Shown: piece by piece, positions 27,405 to 40,300 of the stretch
How the letters are laid out: each line of letters opens with the position of its first letter
How positions within the stretch are numbered: the stretch's first letter is position 1
Assembly: GCF_026212465.1 (NCBI RefSeq)
Contig: NC_080048.1
Location: forward strand, 25,802,280 to 25,866,279
Length of the DNA: 64,000 nucleotides
From: Amaranthus tricolor
Taxonomy: Eukaryota; Streptophyta; Magnoliopsida; Caryophyllales; Amaranthaceae
Reading direction: 5' to 3'
Notes under the pieces: model-generated
Told to the model about the DNA's origin: nothing
Seen by the model: the letters and a program-made list of their open reading frames with translations, nothing else
Databases searched by the model: none
Translations under genes and position numbers: made by a program

Positions 27405-30400
27405 AGGTCCTACTACCATTCTAACAATCCCCGTGGACTCCTCGAAGCTGAGCCGAAGGAGGGCTGGTCGACAGTTTGCTAGATCAGAATGTTGTTTAAG
27501 TGTTTGTGGTTGTTTCGTGTTCTTTTCATGATCATTTGTAGTTTTTGACTGTGTCATTAATCAAAACTTACGCACAACATTAATCCTTGCATAACCAAGG
27601 CCTTAATCAGCCCCGGTTTCGCATCTAAACCAAGTTTGAGTACTTTACGCGCGAAATTGACAAAAACGCTTAAAACGCATAAAATCGCAACTTAACTTCT
27701 AATTTCTAGCATATGACTATTATTATCAATTATAACCATTTCAACACAATAACATATGCCAAATAGTGTTTTGTGCCAAGTTTCGTGCATAACAAACCAT
27801 GTTTGACCTACTTTACGCGCGAAATTGATAAAAACGCTTAAAAACGCATAAAATCGCAACTTAACTTCTAATTTCTAGCATATGACTATTATTATCAATT
27901 CTAACCATTTCAACACAATAATATATGCCAAATAGTGTTGTGTGCCAAGTTTCGTGCATAACAATAACAAACCATGTTTGACCTACTTTACGCGCGAAAT
28001 TGACAATAACGCTTAAAAACCCATAAAATCGCAACTTAACTTCTAATTTCTAGCATATGACTATTATTATCAAGTCTAACCATTTCAACAAAATAATATA
28101 TGCCAAATAGTGTTGTGTGCCAAGTTTCGTGCATAACAAACCTTGTTTGACCAACTTTACGCGCGAAATTGAAAAATAAAAACGCGAAATTGACAGCATC
28201 AAACTAGTGACCAGACCACCTTGCACGACACGTGGAGACCAAAGCTATGCATCCAGGACCTAGGCTAAAGTGGAAATGGAATCTTGGTACTTGGATCTAG
28301 CTATCAAGGTCCTAAAACCATTCTAACAATCCCCGTGGACTCCTAGAAGCTGAGCCGAAGGAGGGCTAGTCGACAGTTTGCTAGATCAGAATTTTGTTTA
28401 AGTGTTTGTTGGTTTTTCGTGTTCTTTTCATGATCATTTGTAGTTTTTGACTATGTCATTAATCAAAGCTTACGCACAACATTAATCCTTGCATAACCAA
28501 GGCCTTAATCAGCCCCGGTTTCGCATCAAAACCAAGTTTAAGTACTTTACCGCGCGAAATTGACAAAAACGCTTAAAAACGCATAAAATCGCAACTTAAC
28601 TTCTAATTTCTAGCATATGACTATTATTATCAATTCTAACCATTTCAACAGCAATAATAATGCCAAATAGTGTTGTGTGCCAAGTTTCGTGCATAACAAA
28701 CCATGTTTGACCTACTTTACGCGCGAAATTGACAAAAACGCTTAAAAACCCATAAAATCGCAACTTAACTTCTAATTTCTAGCATATGACTATTATTATG
28801 AAGTATAACCATTTCAACAAATAAATATATGCCAAATAGTGTTGTGTGCCAAGTTTCGTGCATAACAAACCATGTTTGACCTACTTTACGCGCGAAATTG
28901 ACAAAAACGCTTAAAAACGCATAAAATCGCAACTTAACTTCTAATTTCTAGCATATGACTATTATTATCAAGTCTAACCATTTCAACACAATAACATATG
29001 CCAAATAGTGTTTTGTGTCAAGTTTCGTGCATAACAAACCATGTTTGACCTACTTTACGCGCGAAATATATAAAAACGCTTAAAAACGCATAAAATCGCA
29101 ACTTAACTTCTAATTTCTAGCATATGACTATTATTATCAATTCTAACCATTTCAACACAATAATATATGCCAAATAGTGTTGTGTGCCAAGTTTCGTGCA
29201 TAACAAACCATGTTTGACCTACTTTACCGCGCGAAATTTACAAAAACACTTAAAAACGCATAAAATCGCAACTTAACTACTAATTTCTAGCATATGACTA
29301 TTATTATCAAGTCTAACCATTTCAACACAATAATATATGCCAAATAGTGTTGTGTGCCAAGTTTCGTGCATAACAAACCTTGTTTGACGAACTTTACGCG
29401 CGAAAGTGAAAAATAAAAACGCGAAATTGACAGCATCAAACTAGTGACCAGACCACCTTGCACGACACGTGGAGACCAAACCTATGCATCCAGGACCTAG
29501 GCTAAAGTGGAAATGGAATCTTGGTACTTGGATCTAGCTATCAAGGTCCTAAAACCATTCTAACAATCCCCGTGGACTCCTAGAAGCTGAACCGAAGGAG
29601 GGGTAGTCGACACTTTGCTAGATCAGAATTTTGTTTAATTGTTTGTGGTTGTTTCGTGTTCTTTTCATGATCATTTGTAGTTTTTGACTGTGTCATTAAT
29701 CAAAGCTTACGCACAACATTAATCATTGCATAACCAAGGCCTTAATCAGCCCCCGGTTTCGCATCAAAACCAAGTTTGAATACTTTAGGCGAGAAATTGA
29801 CAAAAACGCTTAAAAACGCATAAAATCGCAACTTAACTTCTAATTTCTATCATATGATTATTATTATCAATTCTAACCATTTCAACACAATAATATATGC
29901 CAAATAGTATTGTGTGCCAAGTTTCGTGCATAACAAACCATGTTTGACCTACTTTACGCGCGAAATTGACAAAAACGCTTAAAAACCCATAAAATCGCAA
30001 CTTAACTTCTAATTTCTAGCATATGACTATTATTATCAATTCTAACCATTTTAACACAATAATATATGCCAAATAGTGTTGTGTGCCAAGTTTCGTGCAT
30101 AACAAACAATGTTTGACCTACTTTACGCGCGAAATTGAGAAAAACGCTTAAAAAACGCATAAAATCGCAACTTAACTTCTAATTTCTAGCATATGACTAT
30201 TATTTTCAAGTCTAACCATTTCAACACAATAATATATGCAAAATAGTGTTGTGTGCCAAGTTTCGTGCATAACAAACCATGTTTGACCTACTTTACGCGC
30301 GAAATTGACAAATATAAACGCGAAATTGACAGCGTCAAACTAGTGACCAGACCACCTTGCACGACACGTGGAGTCCAAACCTATGCATCCAGGACCTAGG

Positions 30401-31173
30401 CTAAAGTGGAAATGGAATCTTGGTACTTGGATCTAGCTATCAAGGTCCTAAAACCATTCTAACAATCCCCGTGGACTCCTAGAAGCTGAGCCGAAGGAGG
30501 GCTGGTCGACAGTTTGCTAGATCAGAATTTTGTTTAAGTGTTTGTGGTTGTTTCGTGTTCTTTTCATGATCATTTGTAGTTTTTGACTGTGTCATTAATC
30601 AGAGCATATGCACAACATTAATCCTTGCATAACCAAGGCCTTAATCAGCCCCGGTTTCGCATCAAAACCAAGTTTGAGTACTTTACGCGCGAAATTGACA
30701 AAAAACGCTTAAAAACGCATAAAATCGCAACTTAACTTCTAATTTCTAGCATATGACTATTATTATCAATTCTAACCATTTTTACACAATAATATATGCC
30801 AAATAGTGTTGTGTGCCATGTTTCGTGCATAACAAACCATGTTTGACCTACTTTACCGCGCGAAATTGACAAAAACGCTTAAAAATCCATAAAATCGCAA
30901 CTGAACTTCTAATTTCTAGCATATGACTATTATTATCAAGTATGACCATTTCAAAAAAATAATATATGCAAAATAGTGTTGTGTGCCAAGTTTCGTGCAT
31001 AACAAACCATGTTTGACCTACTTTACGCGAGAAAATTGACAAATATAAACGCGAAATTGACAGCGTCAAACTAGTGACCAGACCACCTTGCACGACACGT
31101 GGAGTCCAAACCTATGCATCCAGGACCTAGGCTAAAGTGGAAATGGAATCTTGGTACTTGGATCTAGCTATCA
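27405..31173 (+). repeat. HOR zone 4: block that recurs about 10 kb downstream
   Basis: Units start at 27405, 28307, 29544 and 30443 (902, 1237, 899 and 731 bp). They correspond in order to units at 37332, 38229 with 39126, 40074 and 40971. The first pair share the rare TCCTACTACCATTC. The second share GTTTGTTGGTTTTTCG. The third share TTAATCATTGC and AACAAACAATG. The 902-bp length comes from one missing A near 27672 and a 6-bp repeat near 27957 (CATAACAATAACAAACC). Confidence 0.88.
28307..29543 (+). repeat. Six-monomer HOR unit (1237 bp), fusion of two unit types
   Basis: The front matches the unit at 38229 (GTTGGTTTTTCG, GACTATGTC). From about 28990 the sequence matches the later part of the unit at 39126 (CAATAACATATGCC, GCGCGAAATATATA, AACTACTAATTTC). 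This unit therefore reads as 38229 joined to 39126 with the intervening part absent, or those two as the unfused state. Confidence 0.78.
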
Positions 31174-34100
31174 AGGTCCTAAAACCATTCTAACAATCCC
31201 CGTGGACTCCTAGAAGCTGAGCCGAAGGAGGGCTAGTCGACAGTTTGCTAGAACAGAATTTTGTTTAAGTGTTTGTGGTTGTTTTGTGTTCTTTTCATGA
31301 TCATTTGTAGTTTTTCACTGTGTCATTAATCAAAGCTTACGCACAACATTAATCCTTGCATAACCAAGGCCTTAATCAGCCCCGGTTTCGCATCAAAACC
31401 ATGTTTGAATACTTTACGCGCGAAATTGACAAAAACGCTTAAAAACGCATAAAATCGCAACTTAACTTCTAATTTCTAGCATATGATTATTATTATCAAT
31501 TCTAACAATTTCAACACAATAATATATGCCAAATAGTGTTGTGTGCCAAGTTTCGTGCATAACAAACCATGTTTGACCTACTTTACGCGCGAAATTGACA
31601 AAAACGATTAAAAACGCATAAAATCGCAACTTAACTTCTAATTTCTAGTATATGACTATTATTATCAAGTCTAACCATTTCAACACAATAATATATGCCA
31701 AATAGTGTTGTGTGCCAAGTTTCGTGCATAACAAACCATGTTTGACGTACTTTACGCGCGAAATTGACAAATATAAACGCGAAATTGAGAGCGTCAAACT
31801 AGTGACCAGACCACCTTGCACGACACGTGGAGTCCAAACCTATGCATCCAGGACCTAGGCTAAAGTGGAAATGGAATCTTGGTACTTGGATCTAGCTATC
31901 AAGGTCCTAAAACCATTCTAACAATCCCCGTGGACTCCTAGAAGCTGAGCCGAAGGAGGGCTGGTCGACATTTTGCTAGATCAGAATTTTGTTTAAGTGT
32001 TTGTGGTTGTTTCGTGTTCTTTTCATGATCATTTGTAGTTTTTGACTATGTCATTCAAAGCTTACGCACAACATTAATCCTTGCATAACCAAGGTCTTAA
32101 TCAGCCCCGGTTTCGCATCAAAACCAAGTTTGAGTACTTTACGCGCGAAATTGACAAAAACGCTTAAAAACTCATAAAATCGCAACTTAATTTCTAATTT
32201 CTAGCATATGACTATTATTATAAATTCTAACCATTTTAACACAATAATATATGCCAAATAGTGTTGTGTGCCATGTTTCGTGCATAACAAACCATGTTTG
32301 ACCTACTTTACGCGCGAAATTGACAAAAACGCTTAAAAATCCATAAAATCGCAACTTAACTTCTAATTTCTAGCATATGACTATTATTATCAAGTATAAC
32401 CATTTCAACAAAATAATATATGCCAAATAGTGTTGTGTGCCAAGGTTCGTGCATAACAAACCATGTTTGACCTACTTTACGCGCGAAATTGACAAAAACG
32501 CTTAAAAACGCATAAAATCGCAACTTAACTTCTAATTTCTAGCATATGACTATTATTATCAAGTCTAACCATTTCAACACAATAATATATGCCAAATAGT
32601 GTTGTGTGCCAAGTTTCGTGCATAACAAACCATGTTTTACCTACTTTACGCGCGAAATTGACAAATAAAAACGCGAAATTGACAGCGTCAAACTAGTGAC
32701 CAGACCACCTTGCACGACACGTGGAGTCCAAACCTATGCATCCAGGACCTAGGCTAAAGTGGAAATGGAATCTTGGTACTTGGATCTAGCTATCAAGGTC
32801 CTAAAACCATTCTAACAATCCCCGTGGACTCCTAGAAGCTGAGCAGAAGGAGGGCTAGTCGACAGTTTGCTAGATCAGAATTTTGTTTAAGTGTTTGTGG
32901 TTGTTTCATGTTCTTTTCATGATCATTTGTAGTTTTTCACTGTGTCATTAATCAAAGCTTACGCACAACATTAATCCTTGCATAACCAAGGCCTTAATCA
33001 GCCCCGGTTTCGCATCAAAACCAAGTTTGAATACTTTACGCGCGAAATTGACAAAAACGCTTAAAAACGCATAAAATCGAACTTAACTTCTAATTTCTAG
33101 CATATGATTATTATTATCAATTCTAACCATTTCAACACAATAATATATGCCAAATAGTGTTGTGTGCCAAGTTTCGTGTATAACAAACCATGTTTGACCT
33201 ACTTTACGCGCGAAATTGACAAAAACGATTAAAAACGCATAAAATCGCAACTTAACTTCTAATTTCTAGTATATGACTATTATTATCAAGTCTAACCATT
33301 TCAAAAAAATAATATATGCCAAATAGTGTTGTGTGCCAAGTTTCGTGCATAACAAACCTTGTTTGACCAACTTTACGCGCGAAATTGAAAAATAAAAACG
33401 CGAAATTGACAGCATCAAACTAGTGACCAGACCACCTTGCACGACACGTGGAGACCAAAGCTATGCATCCAGGACCTAGGCTAAAGTGGAAATGGAATCT
33501 TGGTACTTGGATCTAGCTATCAAGGTCCTAAAACCATTCTAACAATCCCCGTGGACTCCTAGAAGCTGAGCCGAAGGAGGGCTAGTCGACAGTTTGCTAG
33601 AACAGAATTTTGTTTAAGTGTTTGTGGTTGTTTTGTGTTCTTTTCATGATCATTTGTAGTTTTTCACTGTGTCATTAATCAAAGCTTACGCACAACATTA
33701 ATCCTTGCATAACCAAGGCCTTAATCAGCCCCGGTTTCGCATCAAAACCAAGTTTGAATACTTTACGCGCGAAATTGACAAAAACGCTTAAAAACGCATA
33801 AAATCGCAACTTAACTTCTAATTTCTAGCATATGATTATTATTATCAATTCTAACAATTTCAACACAATAATATATGCCAAATAGTGTTGTGTGCCAAGT
33901 TTCGTGCATAACAAACCATGTTTGACCTACTTTACGCGCGAAATTGACAAAAACGATTAAAAACGCATAAAATCGCAACTTAACTTCTAATTTCTAGTAT
34001 ATGACTATTATTATCAAGTCTAACCATTTCAACACAATAATATATGCCAAATAGTGTTGTGTGCCAAGTTTCGTGCATAACAAACCATGTTTGACGTACT

Positions 34101-37100
34101 TTACCCGCGAAATTGACCAATATAAACGCGAAATTGAGAGCGTCAAACTAGTGACCAGACCACCTTGCACGACACGTGGAGTCCAAACCTATGCATCCAG
34201 GACCTAGGCTAAAGTGGAAATGGAATCTTGGTACTTGGATCTAGCTATCAAGGTCCTAAAACCATTCTAACAATCCCCGTGGACTCCTAGAAGCTGAGCC
34301 GAAGGAGGGCTGGTCGACATTTTGCTAGATCAGAATTTTGTTTAAGTGTTTGTGGTTGTTTCGTGTTCTTTTCATGATCATTTGTAGTTTTTGACTATGT
34401 CATTAATCAAAGCGTACGCACAACATTAATCCTTGCATAACCAAGGTCTTAATCAGCCCCGGTTTCGCATCAAAACCAAGTTTGAGTACTTTACGCGCGA
34501 AATTGACAAAAACGCTTAAAAACTCATAAAATCGCAACTTAACTTCTAATTTCTAGCATATGACTATTATTATAAATTCTAACCATTTTAACACAATAAT
34601 ATATGCCAAATAGTGTTGTGTGCCATGTTTCGTGCATAACAAACCATGTTTGACCTACTTTACGCGCGAAATTGACAAAAACGCTTAAAAATCCATAAAA
34701 TCGCAACTGAAGTTCTAATTTCTAGCATATGACTATTATTATCAAGTATAACCATTTCAACAAAATAATATATGCCAAATAGTGTTGTGTGCCAAGGTTC
34801 GTGCATAACAAACCATGTTTGACCTACTTTACGCGCGAAATTGACAAAAACGCTTAAAAACGCATAAAATCGCAACTTAACTTCTAATTTCTAGCATATG
34901 ACTATTATTATCAAGTCTAACCATTTCAACACAATAATATATGCCAAATAGTGTTGTGTGCCAAGTTTCGTGCATAACAAACCATGTTTTACCTACTTTA
35001 CGCGCGAAATTGACAAATAAAAACGCGAAATTGACAGCGTCAAACTAGTGACCAGACCACCTTGCACGACACGTGGAGTCCAAACCTATGCATCCAGGAC
35101 CTAGGCTAAAGTGGAAATGGAATCTTGGTACTTGGATCTAGCTATCAAGGTCCTAAAACCATTCTAACAATCCCCGTGGACTCCTAGAAGCTGAGCCGAA
35201 GGAGGGCTAGTCGACAGTTTGCTAGATCAGAATTTTGTTTAAGTGTTTGTGGTTGTTTCATGTTCTTTTCATGATCATTTGTAGTTTTTCACTGTGTCAT
35301 TAATCAAAGCTTACGCACAACATTAATCCTTGCATAACCAAGGCCTTAATCAGCCCCGGTTTCGCATCAAAACCAAGTTTGAATACTTTACGCGCGAAAT
35401 TGACAAAAACGCTTAAAAAAGCATAAAATCGCAACTTAACTTCTAATTTCTAGCATATGATTATTATTATCAATTCTAACCATTTCAACACAATAATATA
35501 TGCCAAATAGTGTTGTGTGCCAAGTTTCGTGTATAACAAACCATGTTTGACCTACTTTACGCGCGAAATTGACAAAAACGATTAAAAACCCATAAAATCG
35601 CAACTTAACTTCTAATTTCTAGTATATGACTATTATTATCAAGTCTAACCATTTCAAAAAAATAATATATGCCAAATAGTGTTGGGTGCCAAGTTTCGTG
35701 CATAACAAACCTTGTTTGACCAACTTTACGCGCGAAATTGAAAAATAAAAACGCGAAATTGACAGCATCAAACTAGTGACCAGACCACCTTGCACGACAC
35801 GTGGAGACCAAAGCTATGCATCCAGGACCTAGACTAAAGTGGAAATGGAATCTTGGTACTTGGATCTAGCTATCAAGGTCCTAAAACCATTCTAACAATC
35901 CCCGTGGACTCCTATAAGCTGAGCCGAAGGAGGGCTAGTCGACAGTTTGCTAGAACAGAATTTTGTTTAAGTGTTTGTGGTTGTTTTGTGTTCTTTTCAT
36001 GATCATTTGTAGTTTTTCACTGTGTCATTAATCAAAGCTTACGCACAACATTAATCCTTGCATAACCAAGGCCTTAATCAGCCCCGGTTTCGCATCAAAA
36101 CCAAGTTTGAATACTTTACGCGCGAAATTGACAAAAACGCTTAAAAACGCATAAAATCGCAACTTAACTTCTAATTTCTAGCATATGATTATTATTATCA
36201 ATTCTAACAACTTCAACACAATAATATATGCCAAATAGTGTTGTGTGCCAAGTTTCGTGCATAACAAACCATGTTTGACCTACTTTACGCACGAAATTGA
36301 CAAAAACGATTAAAAACGCATAAAATCGCAACTTAACTTCTAATTTCTAGTATATGACTATTATTATCAAGTCTAACCATTTCAACACAATAATATATGC
36401 CAAATAGTGTTGTGTGCCAAGTTTCGTGCATAACAAACCATGTTTGACGTACTTTACGCGCGAAATTGACAAATATAAACGCGAAATTGAGAGCGTCAAA
36501 CTAGTGACCAGACCACCTTGCACGACACGTGGAGTCCAAACCTATGCATCCAGGACCTAGGCTAAAGTGGAAATGGAATCTTGGTACTTGGATCTAGCTA
36601 TCAAGGTCCTAAAACCATTCTAACAATCCCCGTGGACTCCTAGAAGCTGAGCCGAAGGAGGGCTGGTCGACATTTTGCTAGATCAGAATTTTGTTTAAGT
36701 GTTTGTGGTTGTTTCGTGTTCTTTTCATGATCATTTGTAGTTTTTGACTATGTCATTAATCAAAGCTTACGCACAACATTAATCCTTGCATAACCAAGGT
36801 CTTAATCAGCCCCGGTTTCGCATCAAAACCAAGTTTGAGTACTTTACGCGCGAAATTGACAAAAACGCTTAAAAACTCATAAAATCGCAACTTAACTTCT
36901 AATTTCTAGCATATGACTATTATTATAAATTCTAACCATTTTAACACAATAACATATGCCAAATAGTGTTTGGTGCCAAGTTTCGTGCATAACAAACCAC
37001 GTTTGACCTACTTTACGCGCGAAATATATAAAAACGCTTAAAAACGCATAAAATCGCAACTTAACTTCTAATTTCTAGCATATGACTATTATTATCAATT

Positions 37101-37331
37101 CTAACCATTTCAACACAATAATATATGCCAAATAGTGTTGTGTGCCAAGTTTCGTGCTTAACAAACCATGTTTGACATACTTTACGCGCGAAATTGACAA
37201 ATAAAAACACGAAATTGACAGCGTCAAACTAGTGACCAGACCACCTTACACGACACGTGGAGTCCAAACATATGCATCCAGGACCTAGGATAAAGTGGAA
37301 ATGGAATCTTGGTACTTAGATCTAGCTATCA
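31174..37331 (+). repeat. HOR zone 5: trimeric super-repeat of about 2352 bp
   Basis: Three unit types alternate. X starts at 31174, 33523 and 35876 (728 bp each; AGAACAGAATTTTG, TTGTTTTGTGTTC, TTTTTCACTG). Y starts at 31902, 34251 and 36604 (894, 897 and 728 bp; GACATTTTGCTAG, GACTATGTC, AAGGTCTTAATC). Z starts at 32796 and 35148 (727 and 728 bp; TTGTTTCATGTTC, CGTGTATAACAAACC). Spacing of like units is 2349-2353 bp. The last Y is a hybrid. The Y unit at 31902 is 3 bp short in GTCATTCAAAGC. Confidence 0.9.
36604..37331 (+). repeat. Chimeric unit at the end of the trimer zone
   Basis: The unit begins as type Y (GACATTTTGCTAG, ACTCATAAAATCG, TATAAATTCTAACC). Near 36945-36955 it switches to the pattern seen at 39126 (CAATAACATATGCC, GTGTTTGGTGCC, AAACCACGTTTGACC, GAAATATATAAAAACG). 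One monomer is lost relative to the other Y units. The switch coincides with the boundary between two super-repeat zones. Confidence 0.8.
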
Positions 37332-40300
37332 AGGTCCTACTACCATTCTAACAATCCCCGTGGACTCCTAGAAGCTGAGCCGAAGGAGGGCTGGTCGACA
37401 GTTTGCTAGATCAGAATGTTGTTTAAGTGTTTGTGGTTGTTTCGTGTTCTTTTCATGATCATTTGTAGTTTTTGACTGTGTCATTAATCAAAACTTACGC
37501 ACAAGATTAATCCTTGCATAACCAAGGCCTTAATCAGCCCCGGTTTCGCATCTAAACCAAGTTTGAGTACTTTACGCGTGAAATTGACAAAAACGCTTAA
37601 AAACGCATAAAATCGCAACTTAACTTCTAATTTCTAGCATATGACTATTATTATCAATTATAACCATTTCAACACAATAACATATGCCAAATAGTGTTTT
37701 GTGCCAAGTTTCGTGCATAACAAACCATGTTTGACCTACTTTACGCGCGAAATTGATAAAAACACTTAAAAACGCATAAAATCGCAACTTAACTTCTAAT
37801 TTCTAGCATATGACTATTATTATCAATTCTAACCATTTCAACACAATAATATATGCCAAATAGTGTTGTGTGCCAAGTTTCGTGCATAACAAACCATGTT
37901 TGACCTACTTTACGCGCGAAATTGACAATAACGCTTAAAAACCCATAAAATCGCAACTTAACTTCTAATTTCTAGCATATGACTATTATTATCAAGTCTA
38001 ACCATTTCAACAAAATAATATATGCCAAATAGTGTTGTGTGCCAAGTTTCGTGCATAACAAACCTTGTTTGACCAACTTTACGCGCGAAATTGAAAAATA
38101 AAAACGCGAAATTGACAGCATCAAACTAGTGACCAGACCACCTTGCACGACACGTGGAGACCAAAGCTATGCATCCAGGACCTAGGCTAAAGTGGAAATG
38201 GAATCTTGGTACTTGGATCTAGCTATCAAGGTCCTAAAACCATTCTAACAATCCCCGTGGACTCCTAGAAGCTGAGCCGAAGGAGGGCTAGTCGACAGTT
38301 TGCTAGATCAGAATTTTGTTTAAGTGTTTGTTGGTTTTTCGTGTTCTTTTCATGATCATTTGTAGTTTTTGACTATGTCATTAATCAAAGCTTACGCACA
38401 ACATTAATCCTTGCATAACCAAGGCCTTAATCAGCCCCGGTTTCGCATCAAAACCAAGTTTGAGTACTTTACGCGCGAAATTGACAAAAACGCTTAAAAA
38501 CGCATAAAATCGCAACTTAACTTCTAATTTCTAGCATATGACTATTATTATCAATTCTAACCATTTCAACACAATAATATATGCCAAATAGTGTTGTGTG
38601 CCAAGTTTCGTGCATAACAAACCATGTTTGACCTACTTTACGCGCGAAATTGACAAAAACGCTTAAAAACCCATAAAATCGCAACTTAAGTTCTAATTTC
38701 TAGCATATGACTATTATTATCAAGTATAACCATTTCAACAAATAAATATATGCCAAATAGTGTTGTGTGCCAAGTTTCGTGCATAACAAACCATGTTTGA
38801 CCTACTTTACGCGCGAAATTGACAAAAACGCTTAAAAACGCATAAAATCGCAACTTAACTTCTAATTTCTAGCATATGACTATTATTATCAAGTCTAACC
38901 ATTTCAACACAATAATATATGCCAAATAGTGTTGTGTGCCAAGTTTCGTGCTTAACAAACCATGTTTGACATACTTTACGCGCGAAATTGACAAATAAAA
39001 ACGCGAAATTGACAGCGTCAAACTAGTGACCAGACCACCTTACACGACACGTGGAGTCCAAACATATGCATCCAGGACCTAGGATAAAGTGGAAATGGAA
39101 TCTTGGTACTTAGATCTAGCTATCAAGGTCCTACTACCATTCTAACAATCCCCGTGGACTCCTAGAAGCTGAGCCGAAGGAGGGCTGGTCGACAGTTTGC
39201 TAGATCAGAATGTTGTTTAAGTGTTTGTGGTTGTTTCGTGTTCTTTTCATGATCATTTGTAGTTTTTGACTGTGTCATTAATCAAAACTTACGCACAACA
39301 TTAATCCTTGCATAACCAAGGCCTTAATCAGCCCCGGTTTCGCATCTAAACCAAGTTTGAGTACTTTACGCGCGAAATTGACAAAAACGCTTAAAAACGC
39401 ATAAAATCGCAACTTAACTTCTAATTTCTAGCATATGACTATTATTATCAATTATAACAATTTCAACACAATAACATATGCCAAATAGTGTTTGGTGCCA
39501 AGTTTCGTGCATAACAAACCACGTTTGACCTACTTTACGCGTTTGGTGCCAAGTTTCGTGCATAACAAACCACGTTTGACCTACTTTACGCGCGAAATAT
39601 ATAAAAACGCTTAAAAACGCATAAAATCGCAACTTAACTTCTAATTTCTAGCATATGACTATTATTATCAATTCTAACCATTTCAACACAATAATATATG
39701 CCAAATAGTGTTGTGTGCCAAGTTTCGTGCATAACAAACCATGTTTGACCTACTTTACGCGCGAAATTTACAAAAACGCTTAAAAACGCATAAAATCGCA
39801 ACTTAACTACTAATTTCTAGCATATGACTATTATTATCAAGTCTAACCATTTCAACACAATAATATATGCCAAATAGTGTTGTGTGCCAAGTTTCGTCAA
39901 TAACAAACCTTGTTTGACCAACTTTACGCGCGAAATGGAAAAATAAAAACGCGAAATTGACAGCATCAAACTAGTGACCAGACCACCTTGCACGACACGT
40001 GGAGACCAAACCTATGCATCCAGGACCTAGGCTAAAGTGGAAATGGAATCTTGGTACTTGGATCTAGCTATCAAGGTCCTAAAATCATTCTAACAATCCC
40101 CGTTGACTCCTAGAAGCTGAGCCGAAGGAGGGCTAGTCGACAGTTTGCTAGATCAGAATTTTGTTTAATTGTTTGTGGTTGTTTCGTGTTCTTTTCATGA
40201 TCATTTGTAGTTTTTGACTGTGTAATTAATCAAAGCTTACGCACAACATTAATCATTGCATAACCAAGGCCTTAATCAGCCCCGGTTTCGCATCAAAACC

